Below, piece by piece: positions 18,048 through 28,598 of a stretch of DNA of 60,790 nucleotides. The translations under genes and the position numbers were made by a program. The notes under the pieces are model-generated. The model did not search any database. It was not told the DNA's origin and saw only the letters and a program-made list of their open reading frames with translations. The DNA is from an uncultured Bacteroidales bacterium (GTDB lineage: Bacteria > Bacteroidota > Bacteroidia > Bacteroidales > Bacteroidaceae): the NCBI GenBank assembly GCA_902799655.1, contig CADCBH010000008.1, positions 1-60,790 on the forward strand. The letters are read 5' to 3'. The first letter of the stretch is position 1. Every line of letters starts with the position of its first letter.

Positions 18048-19166
18048 TTAGTGGGTTTGTTCTGCCAAGCTAATGACTTCTTTGGCGATAATCTCTGCAG
18101 CATCAGGGAGAGCCATCTTCAAGATGTTCTCACGCAGACTTTCCAATTTAGCGGCATCCTTTACAGTATCGATAGCTAATGGAAGCAATAATACTGAAGC
18201 TTCTTTGTCTTTAACGTAGAGGGCTGCTTGCTTATTGACCAATGCCATGGCATTCTTCGTCTGATGATCCTCTGCGACATTGGGCGAAGGAACTAGGATG
18301 ACTGGCATTCCCAACAGACAGAATTCACTGATACTACCAGCGCCAGCTCGACTTATCACCAAATCTGCAGCTTTATATGCAGCTCCCATATCGCTAATGA
18401 AGTCAGTGACAATCAGGTTTGGCAACTCATGGCCTTTCATACGCTCACTGATTTCGGCACTATAATATTTACCCGTTTGCCAGATAAATTGGATGTTGTC
18501 ATTCTTCTCGATGAGGTCAAGATGTTGAAGCACACTCTCGTTGATGGTACGTGCGCCAAGGCTACCTCCAACCAATAAAATAGTTTTCTTTTGAGGATCA
18601 AGGCCAAAAGAACGAACTGCGTCCTCGCGTGTTGTTGTGGCTTCGAGTAACTGCTGGCGGACAGGATTACCTGTCAGCATGATTTTCTCGGCAGGGAAGA
18701 AACGCTCCATGCCTTCATAGGCAACACATATTTTGGCAGCATGTCGGGCTAACGTTTTATTGGCCAAACCTGCATAGCTGTTCTGCTCTTGCAAGAGTGT
18801 GGGAATCCCCAGACTATTTGCAGCACCCAGAGCGGCACTGCTGGCATAACCTCCCACTCCAACAGCGACCTGAGGCTGGAACTGACGAAGCAACTTTTTA
18901 GCCATATGCTTGCTACGAAGATAGTCAATGGCTACACTAATATTGCCGAGCTTCCAAAGTGGACGTAGAAAGCCTCGGATAGGTAGGCCTTCTATGTTAT
19001 ATCCAGCAGCTGGCACACGTTGCATTTCCATACGTCCCTGAGCTCCTACGAAAAGAATTTTTGCATCAGGGCGTAGAGCCTTGATGGCATTGGCTATAGA
19101 GACGGCAGGAAAGATGTGTCCTCCCGTTCCGCCACCGCTGATGATTACTCTTAATTCGTTATTCAT
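18048..19166 (-). CDS. murG: UDP-GlcNAc:lipid I N-acetylglucosaminyltransferase MurG
   Basis: 372 residues, GT28 fold. It starts with VIISGGGTGGHIFPAVSIA. A second glycine-rich loop (GVGGYASSAALGAA) and the UDP-GlcNAc binding segment (SRAGAGSISEFCLLGMPVILVP) follow. It makes lipid II on the inner face of the membrane. A possible internal promoter (19180-19187) lies in the 36-nt gap after ftsW. Confidence 0.96.
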   Translation of the reverse strand: MNNELRVIISGGGTGGHIFPAVSIANAIKALRPDAKILFVGAQGRMEMQRVPAAGYNIEGLPIRGFLRPLWKLGNISVAIDYLRSKHMAKKLLRQFQPQVAVGVGGYASSAALGAANSLGIPTLLQEQNSYAGLANKTLARHAAKICVAYEGMERFFPAEKIMLTGNPVRQQLLEATTTREDAVRSFGLDPQKKTILLVGGSLGARTINESVLQHLDLIEKNDNIQFIWQTGKYYSAEISERMKGHELPNLIVTDFISDMGAAYKAADLVISRAGAGSISEFCLLGMPVILVPSPNVAEDHQTKNAMALVNKQAALYVKDKEASVLLLPLAIDTVKDAAKLESLRENILKMALPDAAEIIAKEVISLAEQTH

Positions 19167-19179
19167 ATATAATTCCTTG

Positions 19180-19187
19180 CAAAATTA
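19180..19187 (-). promoter_or_regulatory. Possible internal dcw promoter before murG
   Basis: The minus strand reads TAATTTTG (TAnnTTTG), 13 nt before the murG ATG, in one of the few gaps of the operon. No convincing -33 element. Confidence 0.35.
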
Positions 19188-19202
19188 CAAATTTTCTATC
19201 AA

Positions 19203-20450
19203 TTAAACGATTTTTTCTTCATTTTCTTTTTCTGCTTTCATTTTTGCTGATCTGCTGACACTAAGGATCGCTCCTATATAGGCACAGTTGATGATGGTTG
19301 ATGTGCCTCCTTTCGAAATGAGAGGCAGTGGTTGACCAGTTACTGGAGCTAATCCCACAGCAACCATCATGTTAAAGGTAGCTTGTATGACTAAAAGGAG
19401 TCCTAAGCCCATGGCGAGGAAGGCAGGAAAGTTGTTCTCACAACGCGAGGCGATGCGTGCACAACGATAGAGTAAGATGATATATAAGAACATCACTGAA
19501 AAGGCTCCGACTATGCCCAATTCTTCAATGACGATAGCATAGATGAAGTCAGAGAATGCCTGTGAGAGGAAATCTCGCTCTGTACTTTTGCCCGGTCCCT
19601 TTCCGATGATATTACTTGATACAATAGCAATGTTTGCATGTGCCACTTGGGCATCTTTGTCCAAATCGTATTCCTGTGGCGATGGTGCTGGTCTGCGGAA
19701 CTTCATAATACGACTCTTCCAGGTATCAGCACGATGGAACATCTTTCCAACGAAACTCTTCTCTTTGGGTTGCTCTACTTGTTCGGTTTTCGCCAGTTGT
19801 TTTTCTTCGTCACTGATATCATGTCCAACAAGCATTATCAGTGATATCGCTAAGATGCCTAATGCAGCTATTATTGCAGCGAGTTTCCCCAATTGCTTCA
19901 GTGGTACTAATCCGATAAACATCATTAAAAATACTACGGCAAATAGCATAGCAGCTGTTGATAGGTTCTCCAATCCGATAAACAGACAGGCTGGAAGAGT
20001 AATCCAAAGAATCCATTTAAAGGCGTTCTTGTCGGCTCCATTTTCCCGTTGCATAGCGGCAAGAATCTGTGCAACAGCCAATACAATGGTTCCCTTGGCA
20101 ATCTCAGATGGTTGGAAAGTGAAGCCGAATAGATTGATCCATCGACCAGCATCTCCCACCTTTGTACCAGCCAAAAGTACCCATAGTAGTGTCAGGAGGG
20201 ATATTAGCATTAAGAATGGTGTCATTAGCTTAAAATAGCGGCATGGAATATTCAGTGTGATGATTGCAACTATGACTCCAACCACAATTGTAGTAGTATG
20301 ATAAGCTATCGGGCCAACGTAGTTCTGACTCTTGTATGTCAGTCCGCTGGAAGCCGAGAAGACCTCCACAATGCTAATCATACAGAGGAAGAAGAACACC
20401 ATCCATATGACCTTGTCACCTTTAAAAATGTTGCCGATTTTTTTATTCAT
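19203..20450 (-). CDS. ftsW: Lipid II polymerase FtsW (SEDS family)
   Basis: 415 residues with about ten membrane helices. SEDS features: GRWINLFGFTFQPSEIAKG, and near the C-terminus PVTGQPLPLISKGGTS. A charged insertion of about 50 residues (roughly 210-260) in the middle of the membrane domain is longer than in E. coli FtsW. Its ATG overlaps the murD stop by 4 nt (ATGA). With the class B PBP encoded upstream it makes septal glycan strands. Confidence 0.95.
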   Translation of the reverse strand: MNKKIGNIFKGDKVIWMVFFFLCMISIVEVFSASSGLTYKSQNYVGPIAYHTTTIVVGVIVAIITLNIPCRYFKLMTPFLMLISLLTLLWVLLAGTKVGDAGRWINLFGFTFQPSEIAKGTIVLAVAQILAAMQRENGADKNAFKWILWITLPACLFIGLENLSTAAMLFAVVFLMMFIGLVPLKQLGKLAAIIAALGILAISLIMLVGHDISDEEKQLAKTEQVEQPKEKSFVGKMFHRADTWKSRIMKFRRPAPSPQEYDLDKDAQVAHANIAIVSSNIIGKGPGKSTERDFLSQAFSDFIYAIVIEELGIVGAFSVMFLYIILLYRCARIASRCENNFPAFLAMGLGLLLVIQATFNMMVAVGLAPVTGQPLPLISKGGTSTIINCAYIGAILSVSRSAKMKAEKENEEKIV

Positions 20451-21778
20451 AGATTTCTTGCCAATTCCTTAAACTGCTCGCCACGGTCTTCCATGTTCTT
20501 GAAGAGATCAAAAGAGGCACAGCAAGGTGATAGTAACACTGTCATACCCGGTTCTGCCATCTCATAACATGCCTGGATACATTCTTTCATTGAATGGGTG
20601 TCGCGAACAGGAATGCCTAATCCGTCGAAATTGTCATGTAACTTCTGGTTATCTGCACCAAGATACACCAGTCCTGCACATTTCTGCTTTACTAAATCCT
20701 TGATGGGTTCATAGTCATTCCCTTTATCCTTACCTCCAATGATCAGGATCGTCTTGGTTTTCATGGACTCAAGTGCATACCAGCATGCATCTACATTCGT
20801 AGCCTTGGAGTCGTTGATATACTGAACGCCACGAACAGTGCATACCTTTTCCAAACGATGCTCCACACCAGGGAAATCGCTCAATGACTTACGAATATCC
20901 TCTTTCTTGATACCTGCAACATCCGAGGCAATACCAGCGGCTAGCGAGTTGTAGATATTATGTTTACCTGTCAGACTCAGCGATTCCTGCTCCATATTGA
21001 AGGGCTCGGGTTTCTCAATTTTATACTGCCCTTCCTCAATATAACCGATACTGCCGTTCTCCTTCAGTTCGGAGAATGGATATTGGATAGCCTTGATGTC
21101 ATACTTCTCTAACTCCCTTTTAATGATTGGGTCATCATTCCAATAGATGAAGGCATCCTGCGGCGTCTGGTTCTGGATGATACGCATCTTGGCATCCACA
21201 TAGTTCTGCATCTTGAAATCATAACGGTCTAGATGGTCTGGTGTAATATTCAGCAGGATGGCAATGTCCGCACGGAAGTCGTACATATTGTCCAGCTGAA
21301 AGGAGCTCAGTTCAATCACGTAATAATCATGTGGGTCTTCTGCTACCTGCAAGGCCAGTGAATTGCCTATATTTCCGGCAAGACCGACGTCGTATCCTGC
21401 TTCTTTGAAAATATGATAGATGAGACTCGTTGTCGTCGTTTTACCGTTAGAACCAGTAATGCAGATCATCTTCGATGTCGTATATCGACCGGCAAACTCA
21501 ATCTCACTGATGATGCCAATCCCACGCTCCTTGATTTTTACAATCATGGGGGCGGTGTCAGGAATACCTGGACTCTTGATGATTTCGTCAGCATCTAAGA
21601 TTTTAGCCTCAGTATGTTGCCCTTCTTCCCAGTCTATCTGGTGATCGTCAAGTAGTTCCTTGTATTTTTCGTTAATCTTCGACATATCACTAACAAACAC
21701 GTCGAACCCTTTTTTCTTGGCTAGAACGGCTGCTCCTGCACCGCTCTCTCCTGCTCCTAATATGGCAATTTTACTCAT
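20447..21778 (-). CDS. murD: UDP-MurNAc-L-Ala--D-glutamate ligase MurD
   Basis: 443 residues. It starts with IAILGAGESGAGAAVLA. Visible: the P-loop ITGSNGKTTTTSLIYH, NITPDHLDRY, NDSKATNVDA, and the C-terminal LLSPCCASFDLFKNMEDRG. It adds D-glutamate to the stem peptide. The ATG overlaps the mraY stop by 4 nt, and its stop overlaps ftsW by 4 nt. Confidence 0.96.
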   Translation of the reverse strand: MSKIAILGAGESGAGAAVLAKKKGFDVFVSDMSKINEKYKELLDDHQIDWEEGQHTEAKILDADEIIKSPGIPDTAPMIVKIKERGIGIISEIEFAGRYTTSKMICITGSNGKTTTTSLIYHIFKEAGYDVGLAGNIGNSLALQVAEDPHDYYVIELSSFQLDNMYDFRADIAILLNITPDHLDRYDFKMQNYVDAKMRIIQNQTPQDAFIYWNDDPIIKRELEKYDIKAIQYPFSELKENGSIGYIEEGQYKIEKPEPFNMEQESLSLTGKHNIYNSLAAGIASDVAGIKKEDIRKSLSDFPGVEHRLEKVCTVRGVQYINDSKATNVDACWYALESMKTKTILIIGGKDKGNDYEPIKDLVKQKCAGLVYLGADNQKLHDNFDGLGIPVRDTHSMKECIQACYEMAEPGMTVLLSPCCASFDLFKNMEDRGEQFKELARNL

Positions 21779-23046
21779 CTTATTTTCAGTGTTATAATCG
21801 TTAATGCAGCTAATATAATGGAAGTAATCCAGAAACGGATGGTAATCTTTGATTCATGGAAGGGTCGGTGTGGCCAACTCTTTAGGATATATTTGCTAGT
21901 TTGATCGAGTTGTGTATCCAGCTTCCGGAAAGTGTCGTGAATGGGTGTTGCTCGGAATACACGTACACGCTTGCCTTTACGCTTTTGTATCTTGAACCAC
22001 TGTGTCTGAATTATGACACTGAGGCTTTCAATAAAGAAAATACCACAAAGAATGGGCAGCATCAGCTCTTTATGAATGATGATGGCACAGACGCCGATGA
22101 TACCACCAATGGTCAGAGATCCTGTATCTCCCATAAATACTTGGGCGGGATATGCATTATACCAAAGAAAACCAATCATCGCACCTATAAAGGCAGAGAG
22201 AAATACTACCAGTTCCTGCGACCCAGGAATATACATGATATCGAAATAGGCAGCATAGACGATGTGGGACGAAACGTAGGAGAATATAAGCAAGGCTACA
22301 CCTATGATTGCTGAGTTCCCTGCACACATACCGTCCATTCCATCGTTGAGATTAGCACCATTTGAAACCGCTGTTACCACAAATATAGTCATGAGAACAA
22401 ATAGTATCCAGCCCGCTGCGACCTTGTATTTACCACAGAAAGATAATACGTTGGAATAATTCAGATTGTGGTTTTTAATAAAGGGAATAGTGGTTTGCAG
22501 CGACTTTACGGCCTCTGGCTGGTGTTTGATGACTACTTCTTGATTCTGTTGAGGTACAGAGATATTCTCTCGAACGACAGCATCTGGGCTAAGCCAAAGC
22601 GTAAGGCCTACGATGAAACCGATTGATACCTGACCTATAATCTTATATCTACCCTTCAAACCTTCCTTGTTCTTACGAAAGATTTTGATATAGTCATCCA
22701 TGAAACCTAAAAAACCTAACCATACAGTGGTGACAATCATCAGCAATAAGTATATATTGCGCATGCGACCCAATAGCAACACTGGGACTAGGATAGCAAC
22801 GATAATGATAATTCCACCCATAGTCGGAACACCCTTTTTCTCAACACCAAACGGGTCTATGCTAGGGTCACGAGCGGTTTCAGAGATATTTCGACGTTTC
22901 ATCCATTTGATGAAGTATTCTCCAAACCAAGCGGAGATAATCAGTGATAGAATGAGCGCCATCAGTGAACGGAATGAGATATATGACCAGATGTGGCTAC
23001 CTGGTATGTTGAATTGTTCTAGGAAACGGAAGACGTAGTATAACAT
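21775..23046 (-). CDS. mraY: Phospho-MurNAc-pentapeptide transferase MraY
   Basis: 423 residues, a ten-helix membrane enzyme. Motifs: GVPTMGGIIII, FMDDYIKIF (catalytic Asp pair), NGANLNDGMDGMCAGNSA and FMGDTGSLTIGG. It forms lipid I from UDP-MurNAc-pentapeptide and undecaprenyl phosphate. An extra hydrophilic loop of about 55 residues (after WLSPDAVV) makes it longer than E. coli MraY (360). Confidence 0.96.
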   Translation of the reverse strand: MLYYVFRFLEQFNIPGSHIWSYISFRSLMALILSLIISAWFGEYFIKWMKRRNISETARDPSIDPFGVEKKGVPTMGGIIIIVAILVPVLLLGRMRNIYLLLMIVTTVWLGFLGFMDDYIKIFRKNKEGLKGRYKIIGQVSIGFIVGLTLWLSPDAVVRENISVPQQNQEVVIKHQPEAVKSLQTTIPFIKNHNLNYSNVLSFCGKYKVAAGWILFVLMTIFVVTAVSNGANLNDGMDGMCAGNSAIIGVALLIFSYVSSHIVYAAYFDIMYIPGSQELVVFLSAFIGAMIGFLWYNAYPAQVFMGDTGSLTIGGIIGVCAIIIHKELMLPILCGIFFIESLSVIIQTQWFKIQKRKGKRVRVFRATPIHDTFRKLDTQLDQTSKYILKSWPHRPFHESKITIRFWITSIILAALTIITLKIR

Positions 23047-23057
23047 AGCTTAATTTG

Positions 23058-24518
23058 TTATTTATCAATACCAAAGATTTCACGTACGATTTCGCGGTCA
23101 TCAAAATGGTGCTTTACACCCTTTACTTCCTGATAGTCTTCATGTCCCTTGCCGGCAATGAGAATCACATCTCCTTTTTGAGCCATCATACATGCTGTAC
23201 GGATGGCTTCTTTACGATCCACAATTGACACGACCTTTTTCATTTGTTGGCTGTTCAGGCCTGCTAACATGTCATTAATAATATCTTGTGGTTCCTCAAA
23301 ACGGGGATTGTCAGATGTGATGATGACACAATCACTCTGTCTGACAGCTTCTTGAGCCATTAACGGACGTTTCCCCTTGTCGCGATTGCCACCAGCTCCA
23401 CATACGGTAAGTACTTTGCCTTGCTTACCTTCAAGCACCTCATGTATGGCATTAAGAACATTTTCTAATGCATCGGGCGTATGAGCATAATCAACGATAG
23501 CAGTAACTCCCTCTGCCGAGCGAATGGGCTCCAATCGTCCAGCAACACTCTTTAGCGTGCTGAGTACTAATAGAATGTCTTCTGGCTTCTTGCCAAGCAT
23601 CACTGCAGCCCCATAAACCGCTAATAGATTTGAAACGTTGAATTTTCCGATAAACTGTACACCAACTTCTCGGCCATTAATGTCAAGATACATACCTTCA
23701 AAATGACATTCGATGATGCGTGCCCGGAAATCGGCCATTTGGCGTATAGAATAGGTTTTAACCTTTCCTTTACAGTTTTGCACCATCACGCTGCCATTTT
23801 TGTCATCCGCATTTGTGATGGCGAAGGCATCTTTGTCCAAACTGTCAAAGAAAGCTTTCTTGGCATCTCGGTAGTTTTCAAATGTTTTATGGTAGTCCAA
23901 GTGGTCACGTGTCAGGTTTGTAAAGAGACCACCTGCAAATTTTAATCCTCCAATGCGTTGTTGGGCAATGGCATGGCTTGAACACTCCATAAAAGCATAT
24001 TCACAGCCTGCTTCTACCATCTGATGTAATAATTTGTTTAACTCAATAGGGTCTGGAGTTGTGTGATCGGCAGCTATGGCTTCGCCTTCAATATAATTGC
24101 ATACTGTTGAGAGCAAACCACAGCGATGGCCGAACTTGCGGAACATATTATATAATAAGGTGGCGATAGTTGTCTTACCATTAGTGCCTGTAACACCAAC
24201 TAAGCGCAATTTCCGTGAGGGATCACCATAGAACATGGTCGCAACTGGCCCTACAGCACATTCTGTGGACTCCACCTGTACATAAGTGACTCCCGTCTGA
24301 CGCTCAGAAGGAATATCTTCACAAAGAATAGCGACAGCTCCCAGCTCTAATGCCTTTGGAATAAATCGATGGCCATCTGTCTGTGTCCCTTTGATAGCGA
24401 CAAAAAGATGTCCTTGTTCTATCTTGCGTGAATCAATATTCACACCTGTGATTTCTGCCTCAATATTTCCTATTACGGCAGTGGGCTTGACGTGTTTAAG
24501 CAGCTCGCTAAGTTTCAT
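23058..24518 (-). CDS. murE: UDP-MurNAc-tripeptide synthetase MurE (meso-DAP adding)
   Basis: 486 residues. Mur-ligase P-loop [16 protein letters not shown], carbamylated-lysine region [18 protein letters not shown], and the amino-acid selecting motif DNPR (near residue 404, in [10 protein letters not shown]), which marks meso-diaminopimelate rather than lysine as the substrate. It adds the third residue of the stem peptide. It is 22 nt downstream of the PBP gene. Confidence 0.96.
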   Translation of the reverse strand: MKLSELLKHVKPTAVIGNIEAEITGVNIDSRKIEQGHLFVAIKGTQTDGHRFIPKALELGAVAILCEDIPSERQTGVTYVQVESTECAVGPVATMFYGDPSRKLRLVGVTGTNGKTTIATLLYNMFRKFGHRCGLLSTVCNYIEGEAIAADHTTPDPIELNKLLHQMVEAGCEYAFMECSSHAIAQQRIGGLKFAGGLFTNLTRDHLDYHKTFENYRDAKKAFFDSLDKDAFAITNADDKNGSVMVQNCKGKVKTYSIRQMADFRARIIECHFEGMYLDINGREVGVQFIGKFNVSNLLAVYGAAVMLGKKPEDILLVLSTLKSVAGRLEPIRSAEGVTAIVDYAHTPDALENVLNAIHEVLEGKQGKVLTVCGAGGNRDKGKRPLMAQEAVRQSDCVIITSDNPRFEEPQDIINDMLAGLNSQQMKKVVSIVDRKEAIRTACMMAQKGDVILIAGKGHEDYQEVKGVKHHFDDREIVREIFGIDK

Positions 24519-24540
24519 ATTCGTTAGTATTTATCTGTTT

Positions 24541-26712
24541 TTAATCTAACACTAGTACACATTCACTATCTTTTATTACAGGTTTTCCTGCAGAACAACT
24601 TTGTGATTTAACCTTTCCACGCCCTTGTACTTTAACACGTAGCCCGTAGGTTTCCAGAAGGTAGACAGCATCTTTGGCACCCATCCCTACGACGTTGGGA
24701 ACGAGGTTGTCGTTCATAGTTGTCTTAGTGAGTGATACATCGTTGGTACGGCGTTCAGCATTACCCCATACGGGATTGCCGACAGCGTAGCTTCCATTCC
24801 AGTGGCTGTTTGTTTTGATACCCAGTTCTGCAAGAACCTGGCTAGCAGCAGCAATGTTGCCATTTTTTACATCAGGGATAATGATGGAACGATCGTCAAA
24901 GGCATCGTCAACACTCACTTTTAGGTTACGAGCCATAACTCCTTCTGCAATGTGGTGAAAGACAACACCGCTCATTCCACCGCCAGATGCAGGCAGTCCT
25001 GTCTTTTTTAGACAGACGATACATGTATATCTTGGATTATCTGCAGGGAAATAACCACAGAAAGACAGCCAATAGCGCGTTACCCCTGAATGATAGCTAC
25101 CGTGCTGGTCGGCCACCTGTGCTGTACCCGTCTTTCCTGCGACTTTAAATAGTGGAGAACCTGCTTTGCGACCAAGCCCCTGACTGACCACGTGCTCAAG
25201 AACGGTCTGCATCGTTTTGATAGTTTGTGGTTTAGCAATCCTGTCTTTAATGACTTGGGGCTCGAATTCCGTGATTGTTTCGCCGTTCTTTACGATTTTC
25301 TTTACAAATCGAGGACGCATCATTTTACCGTTGTTGGCTATAGCATTGTAGAAGGTAACGGTATTAATAGGTGCAATTTGGGTTTCATAACCAATTGACA
25401 TCCAAGGCAGAGCAGTCTTACTCCAATTTTCGTATTGTCCATGCTTGTTTTTGCGTGGCATGCGGATGCGTGGGGGCAGATAACCAACCAAAGGGAGTTT
25501 CAGATCTTCATGTATGCCCACACGGTATAGTCCTTTCACATAGCGCTCTGGCTCTTTGCCATAGAACTTGTCAATAACATGACTAACACCGATGTTCGAA
25601 CTAACCTCTAAGGTGCGTGCCACATTGATGTCTTGATATCCACCGCGCCGCCAGTTATGGTCTTTCATCCATCGGCCGTGCATTTCTCTAACGCCACTAC
25701 CTGTACTTATCACATAGCTAGTGTCCACAACCCCGTCGTCTAAAGCCACGAGGAAAGAAGCAACCTTGAATACAGAACCTGGTTCACAACGATAGCTAAT
25801 AGCACTGTTAACAGCCTCGGCATACTGCCCGTCACCGACTTTCATCATATTGACAATGGCTTTTACGTCGCCAGTCTTAACTTCCATAAGAATGGCCACA
25901 CCCATCTCTCCGTTAATAAGATTCAACTCGTCAAGTAGTGCGCGCTCTGCCAAGTCTTGCATGTTGACATCAATCGTTGTGACAATATCAGCACCGTCTA
26001 TAGGTAACATTACTGGAATATTCATGTACTTGTTGAGTACTTTGCGCCTGCCGGTAATGCCGGGGGTTCCTCGAAGGATAGAGTCGAATGACATCTCCAA
26101 ACCATAGTATGCAGAATCCTTGGCACCAAACATTCCGCCAATGGTACGTTTCGCTAATGATCCGAATGGACGTCTGCGAGAATTGAATGTTTCTTCGTGA
26201 AAACCACTTTTATATCTAGGCAAGTTAAAGAAGGGTAAATTCTTGACTCCTACATAAGTATTATAGTCAATACGGCGTGGCCAGATTGGCCAGTGACGAG
26301 CACCGATACTGCCGTTCCCATTAATCTTTTTTCGTCCAGCCTCCAAATCCCTTTTGAACTCTTCAGCACTCTTAGTTGGGAATATCTTTGCCAGACCTTC
26401 ACATACAGAATCAACTTTGTCTTGCCATAGTGAGTCGTCTTTCTCAAAGGCTGCGGCCTGATAGTCCATAAAAATCCTGTATTCAGGTATTGAGCTTGCC
26501 ATTAACTGCCCATCATTACTAAGGATGTTGCCGCGGTTGGGTGGAATGCTTACGCTGTCTCGCTTTAAACGGCCTGCCACTTCTGTCCAATATGGTTTCT
26601 TCGCAGTCATAATATAGAAGGCTTTACCGATAACGGCAAAACCGATGAGCGTCAGCACCACGGCAATAGCCATGTAGCGAGGCATTACTTTATCATTGTC
26701 AAACTTGCTCAT
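24541..26712 (-). CDS. ftsI: Septal class B penicillin-binding protein with PASTA domain (FtsI type)
   Basis: 723 residues. One N-terminal membrane helix, a dimerisation domain (from LKRDSVSIPPNRGNILS), then the transpeptidase domain with SxxK in EPGSVFKVAS, SxN in EVSSNIGVS and KTG in AGKTGTAQV. The C-terminus carries PASTA-like sequence (VPNVVGMGAKDAVYLLE), absent from E. coli FtsI but usual in Bacteroidetes and Gram-positive homologues. It cross-links septal peptidoglycan together with FtsW. Its ATG overlaps the ftsL-like stop by 4 nt. Confidence 0.94.
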   Translation of the reverse strand: MSKFDNDKVMPRYMAIAVVLTLIGFAVIGKAFYIMTAKKPYWTEVAGRLKRDSVSIPPNRGNILSNDGQLMASSIPEYRIFMDYQAAAFEKDDSLWQDKVDSVCEGLAKIFPTKSAEEFKRDLEAGRKKINGNGSIGARHWPIWPRRIDYNTYVGVKNLPFFNLPRYKSGFHEETFNSRRRPFGSLAKRTIGGMFGAKDSAYYGLEMSFDSILRGTPGITGRRKVLNKYMNIPVMLPIDGADIVTTIDVNMQDLAERALLDELNLINGEMGVAILMEVKTGDVKAIVNMMKVGDGQYAEAVNSAISYRCEPGSVFKVASFLVALDDGVVDTSYVISTGSGVREMHGRWMKDHNWRRGGYQDINVARTLEVSSNIGVSHVIDKFYGKEPERYVKGLYRVGIHEDLKLPLVGYLPPRIRMPRKNKHGQYENWSKTALPWMSIGYETQIAPINTVTFYNAIANNGKMMRPRFVKKIVKNGETITEFEPQVIKDRIAKPQTIKTMQTVLEHVVSQGLGRKAGSPLFKVAGKTGTAQVADQHGSYHSGVTRYWLSFCGYFPADNPRYTCIVCLKKTGLPASGGGMSGVVFHHIAEGVMARNLKVSVDDAFDDRSIIIPDVKNGNIAAASQVLAELGIKTNSHWNGSYAVGNPVWGNAERRTNDVSLTKTTMNDNLVPNVVGMGAKDAVYLLETYGLRVKVQGRGKVKSQSCSAGKPVIKDSECVLVLD

Positions 26713-27170
26713 TCGGGTACTTCTATAATATAAGGCGGCTGGTCTGCTTGGTGGAGCAGCGAGTCTTTGTTTTGTTTTAATATTTCAAGCACATGGCTTT
26801 CGCGGCATTTTTCAGTAAGGGTACTTGATGAACTCAACGCTTTAAATTTGGCATCCTTCAACTGATTCTCCATTCGATCAATCATCAACATGTCTTGTTG
26901 ACATTGATATCGGAAAGCTACATAAATAGTAGAGAAAGCTACAATTAAGACAATTAGCCAAATTTGTGACCTTACTAAATCTGTCGATAGTAGATCACCA
27001 CCAAGAATCGTGCGTAGGTTCAGCTGTGAAGAGGGTTTAGGGTCCTCCTCGCGAGCGGTATCCTTAATCTTCTGTATGGTCTCCTTGAGTTCTTCCTCGA
27101 CCAGTTCTGTTTCTTTGGTCGAGGATTGTTGCTCTTGGATAGGCTTGTCTTGTATCTTTTCTTCTGTCAT
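26709..27170 (-). CDS. FtsL-like small divisome protein
   Basis: 153 residues from MTEEKIQDKP. A Met 13 codons upstream would overlap rsmH by 32 nt; I prefer the shorter start, 7 nt after the rsmH stop. An acidic, Gln/Glu-rich cytoplasmic head of about 75 residues is followed by one membrane helix (IWLIVLIVAFSTIYVAF) and a short coiled coil (MLMIDRMENQLKDAKFKAL). This topology, plus its place between rsmH and the PBP gene, is what FtsL looks like; sequence similarity alone would not decide it. Confidence 0.75.
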   Translation of the reverse strand: MTEEKIQDKPIQEQQSSTKETELVEEELKETIQKIKDTAREEDPKPSSQLNLRTILGGDLLSTDLVRSQIWLIVLIVAFSTIYVAFRYQCQQDMLMIDRMENQLKDAKFKALSSSSTLTEKCRESHVLEILKQNKDSLLHQADQPPYIIEVPE

Positions 27171-27177
27171 GTCTGTG

Positions 27178-28089
27178 TTAGATTTTTTCGGCAATTCTGA
27201 GTTTTGCACTTCGACTGCGTGGATTTATCATTTGCTCTTCATCACTTGGTACGATAACCTTGTTGTTGACGAGTTTAAATGGGCTTTTAGTATTTCCGAA
27301 GAAATCTTTCTCCATTTTCCCATCTAGGTTACCTGTTTTCATGATGTTCTTAACGATACGGTCTTCTAGCGAATGGTATGTGATAATGCTGAGGCGACCA
27401 CCAACCTTCAATAGACGAGTTGCCGCGTTTAGCATTTCACGAAGAGCATCCATCTCATGATTAACCTCTATACGTAGAGCTTGAAAAACCTTCGCCATAT
27501 CTTTTTTTTCATGCTCTGCTCGTAGAATTCCTTCTATAATTGTGCAGAGTTGACCTGTGGTTTCAATGCGGTGTTGCTGACGGGCATTGATGATGGCTTT
27601 GGCAAGTCGGCGAGAATCTTTTAGTTCGCCGTAGAGGTAAAATATATCAGACAATTGCTCTTCTGCATAGTCGTTTAAAATGTCAGCAGCAGTCTTTCCT
27701 GCACGATTGTTCATGCGCATATCTAGCGGTGCATCATAACGGAATGAGAAACCACGAGTTTCATCGTCAAAGTGGTGGCTTGATACACCAAGATCTGCCA
27801 ATAATCCGTCAATATGCTCTACACCATAATATCGCATCCAATTCTCGAGGTACCTAAAGTTGCTTCGGATAAAGGTGAACCGATTATTTGCAATTATATT
27901 GCGTTCGGCATCAGCATCTTGGTCAAAGCTATACAAATGACTATTATCATCCAGACGTGAGAGAATCTCTTTAGAGTGGCCGCCACCGCCAAAGGTGACG
28001 TCAATATAGATGCCGCCTGAATGGATGTTTAGGCCGTCAATGCTCTCTTTTAAGAGAACGGGAACGTGATATGTCTCTGCCGTTGTCAT
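27178..28089 (-). CDS. rsmH: 16S rRNA (cytosine1402-N4)-methyltransferase RsmH
   Basis: 303 residues. YHVPVLLKESIDGLNI start, SAM-binding loop DVTFGGGGHSKEIL, DGLLADLGVSSHHFDD, and GFSFRYDAPLDMRMN. It methylates C1402 of 16S rRNA in the P site. The ATG shares one base with the mraZ stop (TAATG), so translation is coupled. Confidence 0.96.
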   Translation of the reverse strand: MTTAETYHVPVLLKESIDGLNIHSGGIYIDVTFGGGGHSKEILSRLDDNSHLYSFDQDADAERNIIANNRFTFIRSNFRYLENWMRYYGVEHIDGLLADLGVSSHHFDDETRGFSFRYDAPLDMRMNNRAGKTAADILNDYAEEQLSDIFYLYGELKDSRRLAKAIINARQQHRIETTGQLCTIIEGILRAEHEKKDMAKVFQALRIEVNHEMDALREMLNAATRLLKVGGRLSIITYHSLEDRIVKNIMKTGNLDGKMEKDFFGNTKSPFKLVNNKVIVPSDEEQMINPRSRSAKLRIAEKI

Positions 28090-28550
28090 TATTCCTTTTC
28101 TGCTTCTTCGGTTTCCATGAGCTCTTCAAGGGCATTGCTGAATGCCTCTGCACTTAATTGGTGCTGATCTACCTTGGTGTTGCTCCATATTTCAATGGTG
28201 TCGCCCATGCCGATAAATTTGATGTCCAGTTCAATCTCTGCCATGCGTAGATAGCGCTTGGGCAACAAAAAACGACCATTCCCGTCGAGTGTCAAGACTT
28301 CAACTTCGCTTACAAATTGGCGGAATACCTGTTGGTGCTGTTTGTTCCAACGGTTCAACCTGAGACGTAAAGCATCCATCTGCTCATTCCATACACTTTC
28401 AGGATAGAGAACGAGGCAAGGCTGGAAAACATCTTTGCGCAACACCAGTCGTTCCTCGCTACTCGCTTGCAGTATTTTACGGAATACTGCGGGTAGGAAG
28501 GCACGTCCTTTTGTGTCCATTTTTGCCTCTATATTACCTAAAAAACGCAT
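28089..28550 (-). CDS. mraZ: Transcriptional regulator MraZ
   Basis: 153 residues with two SpoVT/AbrB-like halves: MRFLGNIEAKMDTKGRAFLP at the start and VLTLDGNGRFLLPKRYLRMA in the second half, the latter being the MraZ signature. In other bacteria MraZ is a ring-shaped repressor or activator of the dcw operon, binding tandem TGGG-type repeats in its own promoter. Matching repeats are at 28599-28628. Confidence 0.95.
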   Translation of the reverse strand: MRFLGNIEAKMDTKGRAFLPAVFRKILQASSEERLVLRKDVFQPCLVLYPESVWNEQMDALRLRLNRWNKQHQQVFRQFVSEVEVLTLDGNGRFLLPKRYLRMAEIELDIKFIGMGDTIEIWSNTKVDQHQLSAEAFSNALEELMETEEAEKE

Positions 28551-28582
28551 GCGTACTTCTTATATAAAATATAATTCGGTTG

Positions 28583-28590
28583 CAAAGGTA
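28583..28590 (-). promoter_or_regulatory. dcw operon promoter, -7 element
   Basis: The minus strand reads TACCTTTG (TAnnTTTG), 32 nt before the mraZ ATG. The -33 region is occupied by the repeats at 28599-28628. Confidence 0.65.
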
Positions 28591-28598
28591 TAAAATTT